Source: Virgibacillus_R byunsanensis
Lineage (GTDB): Bacteria > Bacillota > Bacilli > Bacillales > Amphibacillaceae
Reading direction: 5' to 3'
Assembly: GCF_042675965.1 (NCBI RefSeq)
Contig: NZ_JBHTKJ010000001.1
Coordinates: 124,001 to 188,000, forward strand
DNA length: 64,000 bases
The translations under genes and the position numbers were made by a program. The notes beneath the pieces are model-generated. The model ran no database searches. It was not told where the DNA came from and worked only from the letters and a program-made list of their open reading frames with translations. Positions 8,341 through 17,984 of this stretch are shown here, piece by piece. Every line of letters starts with the position of its first letter. Position 1 is the stretch's first letter.

Positions 8341-10020
8341 TTGTCATTACAAAGTTTAAGTGTGGAAGAAATTGATTTAGAGTCATTATCAGAAGAACGT
8401 TTTTCTTTAACGGATAGTGTTAACTCTGCAAAAGGGATTCTACAGGAATTAACACAAGAACAAGTCATGATAGAAGGAAATTTTAAATACGATGAATGGA
8501 TATTTGTCAATAAATTAGATGATACAAGGATTTTTTTCCAGTTTAATGAAGTTCATTTATTAACATACAAGATTGAGCCAAATGAATTCAAAATAATGGT
8601 TAAATGCTGGGTGGGTGATCTTTTAGACAAATATTCACCTCACTCGGTAAGAGGAATGTATCAATATTTATTAGAGTCAATTGCTGTTACACAAGGTTTT
8701 CAGGAAGAAACTATTGATGAGCTTATTGATTATCTTAAAGAGAATAATAGAGTACCACAAGTTTCAAGCAATATCATTAAAGTTATTTTTAACTTTTTAG
8801 ATTTTACAGAGCTAGAAGTCCAAAGTGTTTACATAAAAGAATTAATAGAGATAAAAAGTAAGATAAAACCTGAACGAAGTATAAGAGAACTACCTTTTTC
8901 TAAAGACGTTCTTACCTTTTCATGGTGTTTAGAACGTTTTTTTGCGGAATTAGATCATTCATCAGAAATAGATGAACCATTAATGGGGCAAAAACTCCTC
9001 TATTATCCCCTATTAATTTGGTGGAAACTAACTAATGTAATTCCACTTCGACCTTCAGAGTTTTGTCTCATAGAAAGAAATTGTATAAGTGAAGCAGACG
9101 ATAAATACTTCATTCGGTTACCAAGAAAAAAGAGGCCGAAGACTAAGAGGCGTCTGGAAATCGTGGATACATTGGAAATTTCGGAAGAGATATTTGATCT
9201 AATAAATTATTACATTGTGGAAACCAATCAATACGGAAGTACGGAAACATTAATTTCTTATCGCTCAATTATAGAGGTTTCCCACCCAATTGAAAAACAA
9301 GCGAGAGTACGCAAAAGAAATTATGACAAGTTTTCCAGTTCAATATTGAGAACACTTATTGAGCGTTTTTATCGAAAAATTGTTGAAGAAAAATATTATA
9401 AAGAAGTTGATAAGAAGGTAAAACCAAACGATACTCGTCACTTTGCATTTTGTTCACTGCTGATGCAAGGAATTGATCCCGTAGAAATAGCCCGATTGGG
9501 TGGCCATTCTACGATAGAAGCCCAATATCATTACTCTCAACATACAGAGTATTTTATTGATTCTGAGGTATATAATTTAATGATAAACTTTAAGCATGAA
9601 AGAGAATTACAAAAAGAAAATGATAATCCCTTTTCTACTCTTCTAGTAAGCAAAATAAAAAATCAAAGTTTAAAAGCGCCAATCACTAATACACGCTTAC
9701 CACTGAAATTTGGTTTTTGTACGGATATCCAACAAAGATGCGAATCTAGTGATTGTGTATTTTGTAGTAAGTGGTGGATATCTCCCGAAGCACTTCTAGA
9801 AAATGAAGAAACACTTATAAACAAAATGAAAAACAGCAAGAAAAAAATATATGAATTATCAAATTTTATTAATCAACTCCACCGTAGGTTGGATTTTGAT
9901 GAGTCTTCATTACACCCTTCTGTTTTAAGCAAACTAAAAAGTAAAGCAATGAGTGTGGAAGAGGAACTTAATCGAATTGCAAAATTAGAATCTTTAAGAG
10001 GTGATATGTATCATGTCTAA
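8341..10020 (+). CDS. Tyrosine recombinase 3
   Basis: 559 residues starting at TTG 8341, with GGGG about 8 bases upstream, 16 bases after recombinase 2. Phage-integrase-type C-terminal domain: Arg in PLRPSEF (about 238), Arg-His in NDTRHFAF (about 363-366), LGGHS (about 387) and the Tyr candidates in YHYSQH (about 396). A cysteine cluster at about 459-476 (FCTDIQQRCESSDCVFC) resembles a zinc-binding knuckle and parallels that of recombinase 2. The last residues overlap the next gene's start. Together with recombinases 1 and 2 it forms a trio, an arrangement also known from RIT elements and Tn554 relatives. Confidence 0.85.
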   Translation: MSLQSLSVEEIDLESLSEERFSLTDSVNSAKGILQELTQEQVMIEGNFKYDEWIFVNKLDDTRIFFQFNEVHLLTYKIEPNEFKIMVKCWVGDLLDKYSPHSVRGMYQYLLESIAVTQGFQEETIDELIDYLKENNRVPQVSSNIIKVIFNFLDFTELEVQSVYIKELIEIKSKIKPERSIRELPFSKDVLTFSWCLERFFAELDHSSEIDEPLMGQKLLYYPLLIWWKLTNVIPLRPSEFCLIERNCISEADDKYFIRLPRKKRPKTKRRLEIVDTLEISEEIFDLINYYIVETNQYGSTETLISYRSIIEVSHPIEKQARVRKRNYDKFSSSILRTLIERFYRKIVEEKYYKEVDKKVKPNDTRHFAFCSLLMQGIDPVEIARLGGHSTIEAQYHYSQHTEYFIDSEVYNLMINFKHERELQKENDNPFSTLLVSKIKNQSLKAPITNTRLPLKFGFCTDIQQRCESSDCVFCSKWWISPEALLENEETLINKMKNSKKKIYELSNFINQLHRRLDFDESSLHPSVLSKLKSKAMSVEEELNRIAKLESLRGDMYHV

Positions 10021-10741
10021 AATGAAACCGGGCAGGAAACCAAAAGAGTATTCAAAAGAGACGATTTATAATATGATCCATCAGTACAAGGAAGAAACAG
10101 GGATTATAGGGAAAGTTAAATACCTTGATATGTATCGTTACAACCATCAACTCTACAATTCTGGAAAGTGTACGGAAAGATATTCTGAAGACTTTTGGAG
10201 AAAAAAAGGTAGGCCTGGAAGAGAAGCTATTGATGTGGCAAATCAACTTGCTTCTCAAAAGCTGAGGACTTCTTACAACGAGGAGGTGGTTGTACCTAAT
10301 GTGGTGGATGCCGTTCACAAGTTCCATGGGGATAAGGATATGCTTATAAAGCATTTAAAACCATTAGAGGCAGAGTTAACAAAGAGCATAGAAAGAGAAA
10401 GAAAACAAAAAATCAAAATGGAGGAATATCAAGACAAATATGAAAAGGAAAAGGCAAAGAGAAAGGAAGCAGAAGAACTTTCAATGAGCCTTCAGGATGC
10501 GCTTTTTAAAATGTTTAGATATAGTGCTTCGGATGAGGTTCCCCTAGAAAACCAATTAAAAACAGGAAAGACTAAAACAAAAAGGGTTATGAATGCCCTC
10601 GAAAACATCTTTAACTCACCAACCGAATTTTATAATATGTTTGAGGAAAAACGAAAAATACAGAACACGAAGGTCGTCTCCATGGAAGATAGCATTCGAA
10701 ATAAAAAAACATTATTGGATGATTTTAAGGGGAAGTTTTAG
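10013..10741 (+). CDS. Basic coiled-coil protein (TnpC-like)
   Basis: 242 residues. ATG 10013 overlaps the stop of recombinase 3 (ATGTCTAA) and has AGAGGTGAT upstream. The N-terminus is basic (GRKPKEYSKETI). The middle (about 115-165) is a strongly charged K/E/R-rich segment predicted as a coiled coil. The C-terminal part is mixed charge with no recognisable catalytic motif. Position and character match the small third protein of Tn554-type modules (TnpC, 125 residues in Tn554), which influences insertion efficiency and orientation. This one is about twice as long; the role is inferred from position. Confidence 0.75.
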   Translation: MSKMKPGRKPKEYSKETIYNMIHQYKEETGIIGKVKYLDMYRYNHQLYNSGKCTERYSEDFWRKKGRPGREAIDVANQLASQKLRTSYNEEVVVPNVVDAVHKFHGDKDMLIKHLKPLEAELTKSIERERKQKIKMEEYQDKYEKEKAKRKEAEELSMSLQDALFKMFRYSASDEVPLENQLKTGKTKTKRVMNALENIFNSPTEFYNMFEEKRKIQNTKVVSMEDSIRNKKTLLDDFKGKF

Positions 10742-11491
10742 TTCTAAATTATATAATAGATGATGTAGAGGTACGTGTATTTTGTAAAAATTTTTCAGTT
10801 TAATCATTTTTTAAATAAAGTGATTTTTTCGTTTGATAAATAGTTAGCTGTTTTTTGTGGTTAATGGCACAACAATATTTTACTTTTTACGAAATCCACG
10901 TACTTTGTTTGTAAAAACCGAAGTACATAAAATTAAGAAAAACAATATATCTTTTAAAAACGAAAAAGTCCTGGAAGATAAGAATCAAACCAGAACTCTT
11001 TCGCTCTTGAATACATCAGGAAACTCATCAAAGATATGATGAGTACAACTATATTATACCATTGTAAAATTGTATAAACAAATCTGTATGTAAACAAAAG
11101 GTGAATTAAATATGGCATAACTCGATCCTTTATGAATTATAATATGTTCAGAATTGAATAAGAGTAACGATAACATATCTTCGCAAAGCGAATTTACCTT
11201 CTCGAAGCCATAACCAAATAAGGTAGCCACCTCCAATTTCTGCTAAACCTGCTAGTATGAATATAAAAATAGTATAAATGATGCTGATCACACTCTCTCT
11301 AATAAATTATCCTTTGAAATTAATTACAGATTATTTTAGCTTTAATTACCGTTATTGCATTTTTTGTAACCAAACCCTGTAGTTTGTCCATGGTTGGAGA
11401 AAATTATCACAAACTTATGTTGATTGTGTATAAAAATGTACTTACTGGCTATTCTAACTTTTGAATTGATGTGGAAAGGGAGGAAAAAAAA
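10742..11491. other. AT-rich gap with a YnfA relic
   Basis: No intact gene. A weak AT-rich hairpin (about 10802-10831) may end the recombinase operon. The piece at 11193-11291 is a broken YnfA gene (see separate entry). The small open frames at 10857-11039 and 11054-11236 have no ribosome binding site and no recognisable composition. Confidence 0.6.
11193..11291 (-). pseudogene. Truncated YnfA-family gene relic
   Basis: Reading from GTG 11291 on the minus strand gives a hydrophobic segment containing [21 protein letters not shown], almost identical to residues 8-31 of the intact YnfA-family protein at 22275-22601. After GK the similarity ends, leaving about 33 of some 108 residues. It is a remnant of a second copy, probably left by duplication or recombination within the element. 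Confidence 0.8.
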
Positions 11492-12874
11492 ATGGCTCAT
11501 TATGATCTAATTGTTATCGGTGGCGGTATGTGCGGTATTCAAGCCGCCAAACAAGGGGCTGCACTCCATGCTAAAGTGGCTCTAATTGAAAAAGACGATG
11601 TTCTTGGTGGAACCTGACTTAACAGGGGGTGTATCCCCAAAAAGGCCTTGGTAAGGTCTAGCGAAGTGTGGGATTTAGTCAATCATGCACAAGAATTTGG
11701 TATCGTAGTTCAAAACACATCCTTGTTGTGGGATAAGGTGATTGACCGAAAGGAAAAAATCATCAAATCCTTCGAAGAGGATAAAGAGAAAGGTTTAAAA
11801 GAACGAGGAATTGATTTGATTAGAGGAGAAGCCCGGTTTAAGTCCGAACATACGATTAAGGTTAATGATAAAGAGATTTCTGCTGATAAATTCGTGCTCG
11901 CTTTAGGGTCAAAAACATCCACTCCTCCAATTGAAGGTATCGAATATACGCTAACCAGCACAGATGTGTTAAACACGCGTGAGTTACCAATGAAAATGGC
12001 CATCATAGGTGGCGGAGTCATTGCAATGGAATTTTCGCATGTCTTTGCAAGTGTTGGTGTGGATGTAACGGTCATTGAAATGGGAGATCGTTTGTTAGCA
12101 GATGAAGATCAAGACTCTTCACAAAACATAGAAGAAATTTCAAAAGAAATGGGTATTGAAGTTTTGTTAAATAGCAAAGTTCAGAAGGTCAACAAGAGTG
12201 ATAACGGAAAATCGGTTGAGGTTGAAACTCCTGAAGGATCAAAAACGATTCTAGTGGATGAGGTATTATTGGCTGCTGGGCGTGTACCGAATGTAGGTGG
12301 ATTAGAATTAGATAAAATTGGCGTTCAAGTTGAAAAGACAGGTATCAAGGTAAATGAATATCTTCAGACGACAGTGGAACATATTTACGCCGGCGGAGAT
12401 TGTATAGGTGGTTATATGTTAACTCCCGTGGCATCCTACGAAGGAAGAGTTGCTACAAAAAATGCCATTAAAAATAATATTGAAGAAGTAGACTATAGTC
12501 TTGTCACACGGACAACATTCACTCACCCACCTATTTCTAGTATTGGGTTGACAGAACAAGAGGCAATTGAAAAAGGAATGGAGATTGATTCGAACCGGTT
12601 GGATTTTGCAGATGTTGGGTCTGCAGTGGTTTTAGGAGAAACAAGAGGTTTTGTTAAATTGATCAGTGACAAACAATCAAAACACCTTGTTGGTGCTCAT
12701 ATTGTTGGACCGAAAGCAGAAGAGTTAATCCACGAAATAGCAATAGCCATGAAGGGTAAGTTAACAATAGCCGATTTATCAGAGATTATTTCTATTCATC
12801 CGAGTATTTCAGAAGCCGTAATTGGGACGGCCATCTCAGCAGATAAAGGATACCAAGAAAGTTGTTGTGGTTAA
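11492..12874 (+). pseudogene. FAD disulfide reductase (MerA/Lpd-like) with in-frame TGA at the active-site Cys
   Basis: 460-codon frame starting at ATG 11492 with GGGAGG upstream. It encodes a flavin disulfide reductase: FAD-binding GGGMCGIQAAK, then GGT-(TGA)-LNRGCIPKK, NAD(P)H-binding GGGVIAMEFSH, YAGGDC, and the dimerisation domain with HPSISEA, ending in YQESCCG (a vicinal Cys pair as at the MerA C-terminus). Codon 42 (11615-11617) is TGA exactly where the first redox-active cysteine of GGTCxNRGC belongs; the other 459 codons are open. Either a nonsense mutation has inactivated it or the TGA is read as selenocysteine (see findings). TTG 11648 has no good ribosome binding site, so a useful restart is unlikely. 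Confidence 0.75.
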
Positions 12875-12893
12875 GTCAAAGGAGGTGAGTATT

Positions 12894-13040
12894 ATGGCAA
12901 CAGAAAACAATGTAAAACAACAGGCAAAAAGAATTGAAGAATGCTGCAATAAGCTTGAGAATACCAATTCTCCAGAAGAAATTAGACAACATGTGAAAGA
13001 GATACAAGGTTGTTGTAACAATATTGAGCAACAAATCTAA
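12894..13040 (+). CDS. 48-residue protein with two vicinal cysteine pairs
   Basis: Small gene with a strong AAGGAGGTGAG ribosome binding site, 19 bases after the disulfide reductase frame and followed by a terminator. The product is charged and helical-looking with two CC pairs (EECCNKLEN and QGCCNNIEQ) 28 residues apart in near-repeat contexts. I do not recognise a family. The CC pairs, beside a reductase whose C-terminus also carries CC and within a mercury region, suggest a thiol shuttle or soft-metal-binding role; this is inference. Confidence 0.7.
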   Translation: MATENNVKQQAKRIEECCNKLENTNSPEEIRQHVKEIQGCCNNIEQQI

Positions 13041-13045
13041 CTATT

Positions 13046-13086
13046 AAAAAAGGAACATCTTGTAAAAACAAGGTTGTTCCTTTTTA
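13046..13086 (+). terminator. Rho-independent terminator
   Basis: AAGGAACATCTTG pairs with CAAGGTTGTTCCTT across a short loop, followed by TTTTT. It closes the reductase/CC-protein unit. Confidence 0.85.
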
Positions 13087-13169
13087 TCAAATGATAAGGT
13101 GTGATCTCATGTTACGTTGGTAATATGGAACTACTGTAATTGGGGTTCAACCAAACTCTAGGGCTCATG

Positions 13170-13246
13170 TCGTACCGAAGAAGCATCAGCGGTATTTTCT
13201 GCAATGACATGAGCTCGAAGAATCTTATGCCTTGGGTTATCTTCCA
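13170..13246 (-). pseudogene. Relic of a MerA-like dimerisation domain
   Basis: Minus-strand reading gives DNPRHKILRAHVIAENTADA, closely matching [20 protein letters not shown] of the intact MerA at 15750-17621. Nothing recognisable remains on either side and there is no start, so this is a small leftover of another mercuric reductase copy. Confidence 0.7.
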
Positions 13247-13286
13247 AAGGACAGGGACTAATCAAATCAAAAAATATTGCGATAAA

Positions 13287-14636
13287 CTATAACATATATG
13301 AAATATCAGAGGCCGCCGTAGGGTACGCGTACAACATTTTTTTTAGATCCTTTGTTGATAAGTTAAATTGAATGGCTGTGGCAAAATGATTGATTAATTC
13401 ATCAGCCTCATTACTAAGTAAATGGGTACCAATTACCCTGTCACTTTCTTTATCAATTAACACTTTTGCAAAGGCTACGGATTGATTGGTTCGTTTGTAA
13501 GTAAACCATTTGGTTGTATCAATGGAATTAACTGAGTAGTTAATGTCTTTTTTTGAGGCTTCCTCTTCGGATAACCCAACAGATGCTAACTTAGGAAGTG
13601 TAAACACGCTTGACGGCATTACCTGGTCTCCCATAGAACGGTGATTTCCTTTAAGCAAGTTTGAAGAAACAATATGTGACTCCATCCCAGCTACAGGAGT
13701 CAACGGCTTTCCTTGCGTTGCAGCAACATCCCCAGCAGCATATACATTTTGATTACTAGTGCTTTGTAAAAACTCATTTACTACTATCCCTTTTTTATCA
13801 GCATGTATCCCGGCTTTTTCCAAATCCATTGAATCTATATTTGGTGTTCTTCCAGCACCATGAATAACCATATCCGTTTCAAATTCTACAGTTTTCTTTC
13901 CCTGTTTGCCAATAACCGAATATCCTTTGTCTTTTTTTATAATTTCTTTTACTTCTGTTTCAAAATGTAAATGAACACCCATTTTCTCAGTGTAATCCGT
14001 TAAATGTTCTACTAAATCCTTATCGAAGGCCTCGAGTGGTCGCTCACCACGGTGAAGGATTTGAACATTAGCCCCGGCTCTTTTGGCAATGTGAGCAAAC
14101 TCAAAGGAAATATATCCTCCTCCCACAAAGAGTATGTTCTTTGGTAACTCATCAATTTCTAAGAAATCATCACTATACGTAAAATGCTCGCTTCCTTTTA
14201 TAGGTAATTTTGCTGGACTCGCTCCTGTGGCAATCAAAATGTGGCTTCCTTTGACCGTGCTTTTACCCACTTCCAATTTGTTCTCATCAATAAACTTAGC
14301 ATGCCCGTGATAGGTGTCAATACCTTGTTTATTTAATCCTTTTTCCTTTATTTCCGGAAAATCGTCAGTGAACCCTTTTTTATACTGTATCAATTCGTTC
14401 CAATTAATGTGAACGTCTCCGTTAATACCAGAACCTTTTAATCGTTGTGCCCCATCCAAGTATTCCGTTATGCCTACTAATACCTTTTTAGGATCACAAC
14501 CTCTTAGTGCACACGTTCCACCAAAAGGACGTTCATCAATTATCGCTACCTTCCAACCTGATTTATTGCACTTAGCTGCTGTAATAGATCCTGCAGTTCC
14601 ACTGCCAATAACAATTAAATCATATTCTTTTACCAT
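13287..14636 (-). CDS. FAD-dependent disulfide oxidoreductase (glutathione reductase-like)
   Basis: 449 residues from ATG 14636 (GAGGAGTG upstream). Class I pyridine-nucleotide disulfide oxidoreductase: FAD-binding GSGTAGSITAAKC, active-site motif GGTCALRGCDPKK with both cysteines present, NAD(P)H-binding GGGYISFEFAH, YAAGDV, and a C-terminal dimerisation domain. The C-terminal His-Pro found in glutathione reductase is replaced by AYPTAAS, so the substrate may not be glutathione. Bacillaceae mostly use bacillithiol, making a low-molecular-weight disulfide a reasonable guess. On the same strand as the mer genes but 313 bases away from them. Confidence 0.85.
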   Translation of the reverse strand: MVKEYDLIVIGSGTAGSITAAKCNKSGWKVAIIDERPFGGTCALRGCDPKKVLVGITEYLDGAQRLKGSGINGDVHINWNELIQYKKGFTDDFPEIKEKGLNKQGIDTYHGHAKFIDENKLEVGKSTVKGSHILIATGASPAKLPIKGSEHFTYSDDFLEIDELPKNILFVGGGYISFEFAHIAKRAGANVQILHRGERPLEAFDKDLVEHLTDYTEKMGVHLHFETEVKEIIKKDKGYSVIGKQGKKTVEFETDMVIHGAGRTPNIDSMDLEKAGIHADKKGIVVNEFLQSTSNQNVYAAGDVAATQGKPLTPVAGMESHIVSSNLLKGNHRSMGDQVMPSSVFTLPKLASVGLSEEEASKKDINYSVNSIDTTKWFTYKRTNQSVAFAKVLIDKESDRVIGTHLLSNEADELINHFATAIQFNLSTKDLKKMLYAYPTAASDISYML

Positions 14637-14949
14637 CGTTTTCACTCCTCTATAGGTTTCTAATATTAACATTCCTGTTTTGACTACATACTAAACTATG
14701 TACCTAGGACAAGGTTTTGATTTTTTATCTATAAGGGTTTAACATGCATCTATTACAGGGTTATTATAGAAGCGAGCTGAATATTTGTAATATAAAACAA
14801 TAAGAAAAAGAAATGAAACTGCTGTAGCAAGATTTAAAAATCTAATTTAAATAAATTTATTGGCATCTCACTATAATTTTTAATTAAAGGTTGGAAAGTG
14901 TGTATAAGGTCATAGAACGACATCCTAGGAAGTCTACTTCATCCCTTCC
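14637..14949. other. Non-coding gap, nothing recognised
   Basis: About 310 AT-rich bases between the CcdA-like gene and the disulfide oxidoreductase. I see no gene or clear terminator; a promoter for the downstream oxidoreductase is expected here but not convincing. Confidence 0.4.
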
Positions 14950-15684
14950 TTAAAATGACCAGTATGTTATTGTATCCAAAATACCTATTAATACTAAAAA
15001 GATTCCTGCTATTTGTTGAATTCGTAAACCTATTTTCCGTCCTTTATTTAGTAGTGTGCTGCTAATCTCGAAGTACCACATAAGAAACATGAACAATAAA
15101 AATGGAAATGCTGTTCCGATGGCAAAAACGGAAGGTAGTGCTATACCAATTGGAGAAGAAATCACAATTGGCATCAGTAAAGCGAAAAAGACCACTCCCA
15201 TTGTTGGACAGAATCCAAGGGCAAAACTTGCTCCTAATAGGAAAGAGCCTATATAACCATTTTTCCTTTTGATAGGAAGTAGGTTGTTAAATAGCCCTGA
15301 CCATTTTATTTTAATGATTCTAAGCAAAAACAAGCCGACTAGGATAAAGATCGGACCTAGGAATTGTCTAAACCGTACAAAGTAAACGGTCATTGACCCT
15401 TCTATTTCCTGCCCTAACCACCAAACCATCAATCCTAAGCTAGTATAAATCACCATTTTTCCTAAGAGGTAAAAGAAAACATCTCCCCATACTTTTTCTC
15501 TATGGATAGAGCGTTGACCATAATACGTAATGGCTCCGATGTTCCCGGTTAATTGGCAAGGTGAAATTGCACCTAAAAGACCTAAAAAGAAAGCAAATAG
15601 CAGGGGAATGTGTTCCAAACCATAAGAAATACGTGTTAACGGGTCATATAACCATTGACTTAACATATTCAAAAATTCATACAT
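14950..15684 (-). CDS. CcdA/DsbD-like thiol-redox membrane protein
   Basis: 244 residues from ATG 15684 (AAAGGAG upstream). Polytopic membrane protein with about six hydrophobic segments. Two conserved cysteine-proline motifs occur at equivalent places in the two halves: AISPCQLTGN and ALGFCPTMGV. This is the signature of CcdA/DsbD-type proteins, which pass electrons from cytoplasmic thioredoxin to partners outside the membrane. It lies 65 bases downstream of merA on the same strand. Several Gram-positive mer regions contain such proteins; here it may keep external thiols reduced under mercury stress (inference). Confidence 0.82.
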   Translation of the reverse strand: MYEFLNMLSQWLYDPLTRISYGLEHIPLLFAFFLGLLGAISPCQLTGNIGAITYYGQRSIHREKVWGDVFFYLLGKMVIYTSLGLMVWWLGQEIEGSMTVYFVRFRQFLGPIFILVGLFLLRIIKIKWSGLFNNLLPIKRKNGYIGSFLLGASFALGFCPTMGVVFFALLMPIVISSPIGIALPSVFAIGTAFPFLLFMFLMWYFEISSTLLNKGRKIGLRIQQIAGIFLVLIGILDTITYWSF

Positions 15685-15749
15685 AGCGATACTCCTTTTC
15701 GGCATTCAAAAAGAGAGAGATGAATCTCTCTCCCTTAAAAATCTATTCT

Positions 15750-17621
15750 CTACCCTGCACAGCAAGATAATTTACTGACGTCTTTATCCAATGTTAAGGC
15801 GGCTAGTTTCAAGCCCTCAGACATGGTTAAATATGGAGCCATTGTATTTTTTAAATCGTCTGCGGTTAAACCAAACTGTACGGCTAATGTTGCACCATAA
15901 ATCACGTCGCCAGCATTTTCAGCAACCACATGAGCGCCAAGGATTTTTTGCGTTTGGTTATCAACAACGAGTTTGAAGACGCCATTTGTTTCACGGTTCA
16001 CAAGTGCCCTTGGAACACTATCGAGTGGAAGAACCGATGTCTTGACATCGTATCCTTGATTTTTGGCTTGTTGCTCGGTCAAACCAACTGTAGCAATCGA
16101 AGGATTAGTGAATGTGACACCAGGAACAAAACGTAGGTCTGCTTTCTTGCTGGCTAATCCTATTGCGTTTTCAACAACAACGCCACCTTCGTATGCTGCC
16201 ACATAAACAAATTGTGGTCCTAATGTGACATCACCTGCGGCATAGATGTTCGAATTGCTTGTTTGAAGATAGTCATCCACAGTGACTTCGCCTTTTTTAC
16301 CGACTTCAACCCCTGCCACCTCAAGATTAAGTGAGCCTGTATTTGGTCTTCTTCCGGTTGCAACCAATAATTGGTCTGTTTCAATGACTCGTTCTTCCCC
16401 ATTCACTTCAATGTAGACTTTTTTCATGTCACCTTCCTGTTCCACTTTTTTGTAAGTGACGCTAGTGATAAAGTTTAACCCTTGCGCGGTTAAGGCTTCA
16501 TCAACGGCTTCTGAAATTTCTGGATCATATTCTTTCAAAAGTCGTTCACTTCGTTGCATCAATGAAACTTCTGATCCTAAGTTGTTGAATAGTTGCCCCA
16601 GTTCCATGGCAATGTATCCTGACCCAATCACGACTAACTTTTTAGGAACCTCTTTTAATTCAAGGGCTGTTGTACTTGTTAGATAGTCCACATCTTTTAG
16701 TCCAGGAATATTCGGAACAGATGGAGATGCACCTGTAGAAATCAAGAATTTATTTGCTGTGTATTTCTGTCCATTCACTTCAACTGTCTTTTCATCGATA
16801 AAGGATGCCTCACCTTGAATTAAATCAAAGTCATATTCATTAATGAGATCCACATATTTTTGTTGTCTCATCCCTTGAACGAGTTCATCTTTTTGCTCGG
16901 TTAAAGAGGCCATGTCAACCGGTTCGGCTTTTGTGTTCAAACCAGCAAATGGGTTGTTTCCCGCTAGGTGATTGATTTCACCGGCACGAAGCATCGTTTT
17001 AGATGGAACACATCCAATGTTGACGCATGTGCCACCGATGGTCCCCCGTTCAGCCATAGCAACTTTTGCTCCTTTTTCCACGGCTTTAATCGCCGCAGAA
17101 AAGGCTGCACCACCTGAACCAATAATGAACAGGTCATATTCATCGTCTTTGTTATGAAAAGCGAGCCCTTTTTCTTCAGACTTAACCGTGACATCACCAG
17201 CATGATAACCTGATTCGTTAACAGCGTTTTTCGCATGCTCAAGTTGATCTTTAGAGATCTCAAATGTCGCTTGACCACGGCGGAAATCGGCTTCTGGATT
17301 TTTTGCTCCGGCATTTTTCAATGCTTCCGTTACATGTTCCTCACATCCGGTACACGTCATCCCTTGAACATCGAGTTTAATTTTTGATTGTTCATGAACA
17401 GATTTCTCTTCTGATCCAGGAGTATAACCGGAGTTCGCTACAGCCTCTTTTGCCTTATCGATATTTTCTTTTTCAATTTCGAATGTTGCATTTCCTTGTC
17501 GGAAGTCTGCCTTTGCGTTTTCTGCACCGGATGTACCCAACGCCTCAGTTACATGGTTCTCGCAACCTGTACATGTCATTCCTTGTATTGGAAGGGTGAC
17601 TTGAACTTTATTTTTACTCAT
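15750..17621 (-). CDS. merA: Mercuric reductase with two N-terminal HMA domains
   Basis: 623 residues, start with AAGGAG upstream. Two tandem heavy-metal-associated domains (about 5-70 and 82-148), each with GMTCTGCE, followed by the flavin disulfide reductase core: [13 protein letters not shown], redox-active [30 protein letters not shown], and the C-terminal LSCCAG whose vicinal cysteines hand Hg(II) to the active site. It reduces Hg(II) to volatile Hg(0) using NADPH in the cytoplasm. Two HMA domains are seen in other Bacillus MerA proteins and may compensate for the absence of a separate merP. It follows merE. Confidence 0.97.
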   Translation of the reverse strand: MSKNKVQVTLPIQGMTCTGCENHVTEALGTSGAENAKADFRQGNATFEIEKENIDKAKEAVANSGYTPGSEEKSVHEQSKIKLDVQGMTCTGCEEHVTEALKNAGAKNPEADFRRGQATFEISKDQLEHAKNAVNESGYHAGDVTVKSEEKGLAFHNKDDEYDLFIIGSGGAAFSAAIKAVEKGAKVAMAERGTIGGTCVNIGCVPSKTMLRAGEINHLAGNNPFAGLNTKAEPVDMASLTEQKDELVQGMRQQKYVDLINEYDFDLIQGEASFIDEKTVEVNGQKYTANKFLISTGASPSVPNIPGLKDVDYLTSTTALELKEVPKKLVVIGSGYIAMELGQLFNNLGSEVSLMQRSERLLKEYDPEISEAVDEALTAQGLNFITSVTYKKVEQEGDMKKVYIEVNGEERVIETDQLLVATGRRPNTGSLNLEVAGVEVGKKGEVTVDDYLQTSNSNIYAAGDVTLGPQFVYVAAYEGGVVVENAIGLASKKADLRFVPGVTFTNPSIATVGLTEQQAKNQGYDVKTSVLPLDSVPRALVNRETNGVFKLVVDNQTQKILGAHVVAENAGDVIYGATLAVQFGLTADDLKNTMAPYLTMSEGLKLAALTLDKDVSKLSCCAG

Positions 17622-17687
17622 AGGAAAAAACTCCTTTTTTAATCGAATTTTATTCGTTTTTATTGTTTACAAAATCTTGTTCAACAT

Positions 17688-17966
17688 TTATTTTTTAAAT
17701 GGTTGAGGTGAACAACAGTCCAATGATGATTTCTTTTTATCTTCCTTTTTAGTATGCTCATTATCTGAATGGTCCAGTTTTTTCCAAGCCATATAGAAGG
17801 AGTAGATAAATAGAAGACCAAGAACTACCCACGTGATGGTTTGATACTCTGCAAGATAACCACCTAATGCCGTACCTGCTAACAATGGAAGAATCAAGAC
17901 TAAGTGGCATGGACATGTAATCAGGGCTAACGCACCCCACCCGATACCTTTTGCTGTATTTTTCAT
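17688..17966 (-). CDS. merE: MerE-type mercury transport protein
   Basis: 92 residues from ATG 17966 (AAGGGGG upstream). Two membrane segments with WGALALITCPCHLVLI, the MerE hallmark (TCPCHLP in Tn21 MerE), followed by LLAGTALGGYLAEY. The charged C-terminal tail adds an unusual LDCCSPQPF pair that could receive Hg(II) on the inside and hand it to MerA, whose gene starts 66 bases later. There is no merT or merP in the cluster. Confidence 0.85.
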   Translation of the reverse strand: MKNTAKGIGWGALALITCPCHLVLILPLLAGTALGGYLAEYQTITWVVLGLLFIYSFYMAWKKLDHSDNEHTKKEDKKKSSLDCCSPQPFKK

Positions 17967-17984
17967 GATTATAACCCCCTTATA

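Noticed and set aside
10857..11039. 60-residue plus-strand open frame downstream of the TnpC-like gene
   Set aside because: No ribosome binding site and AT-rich low-information sequence.
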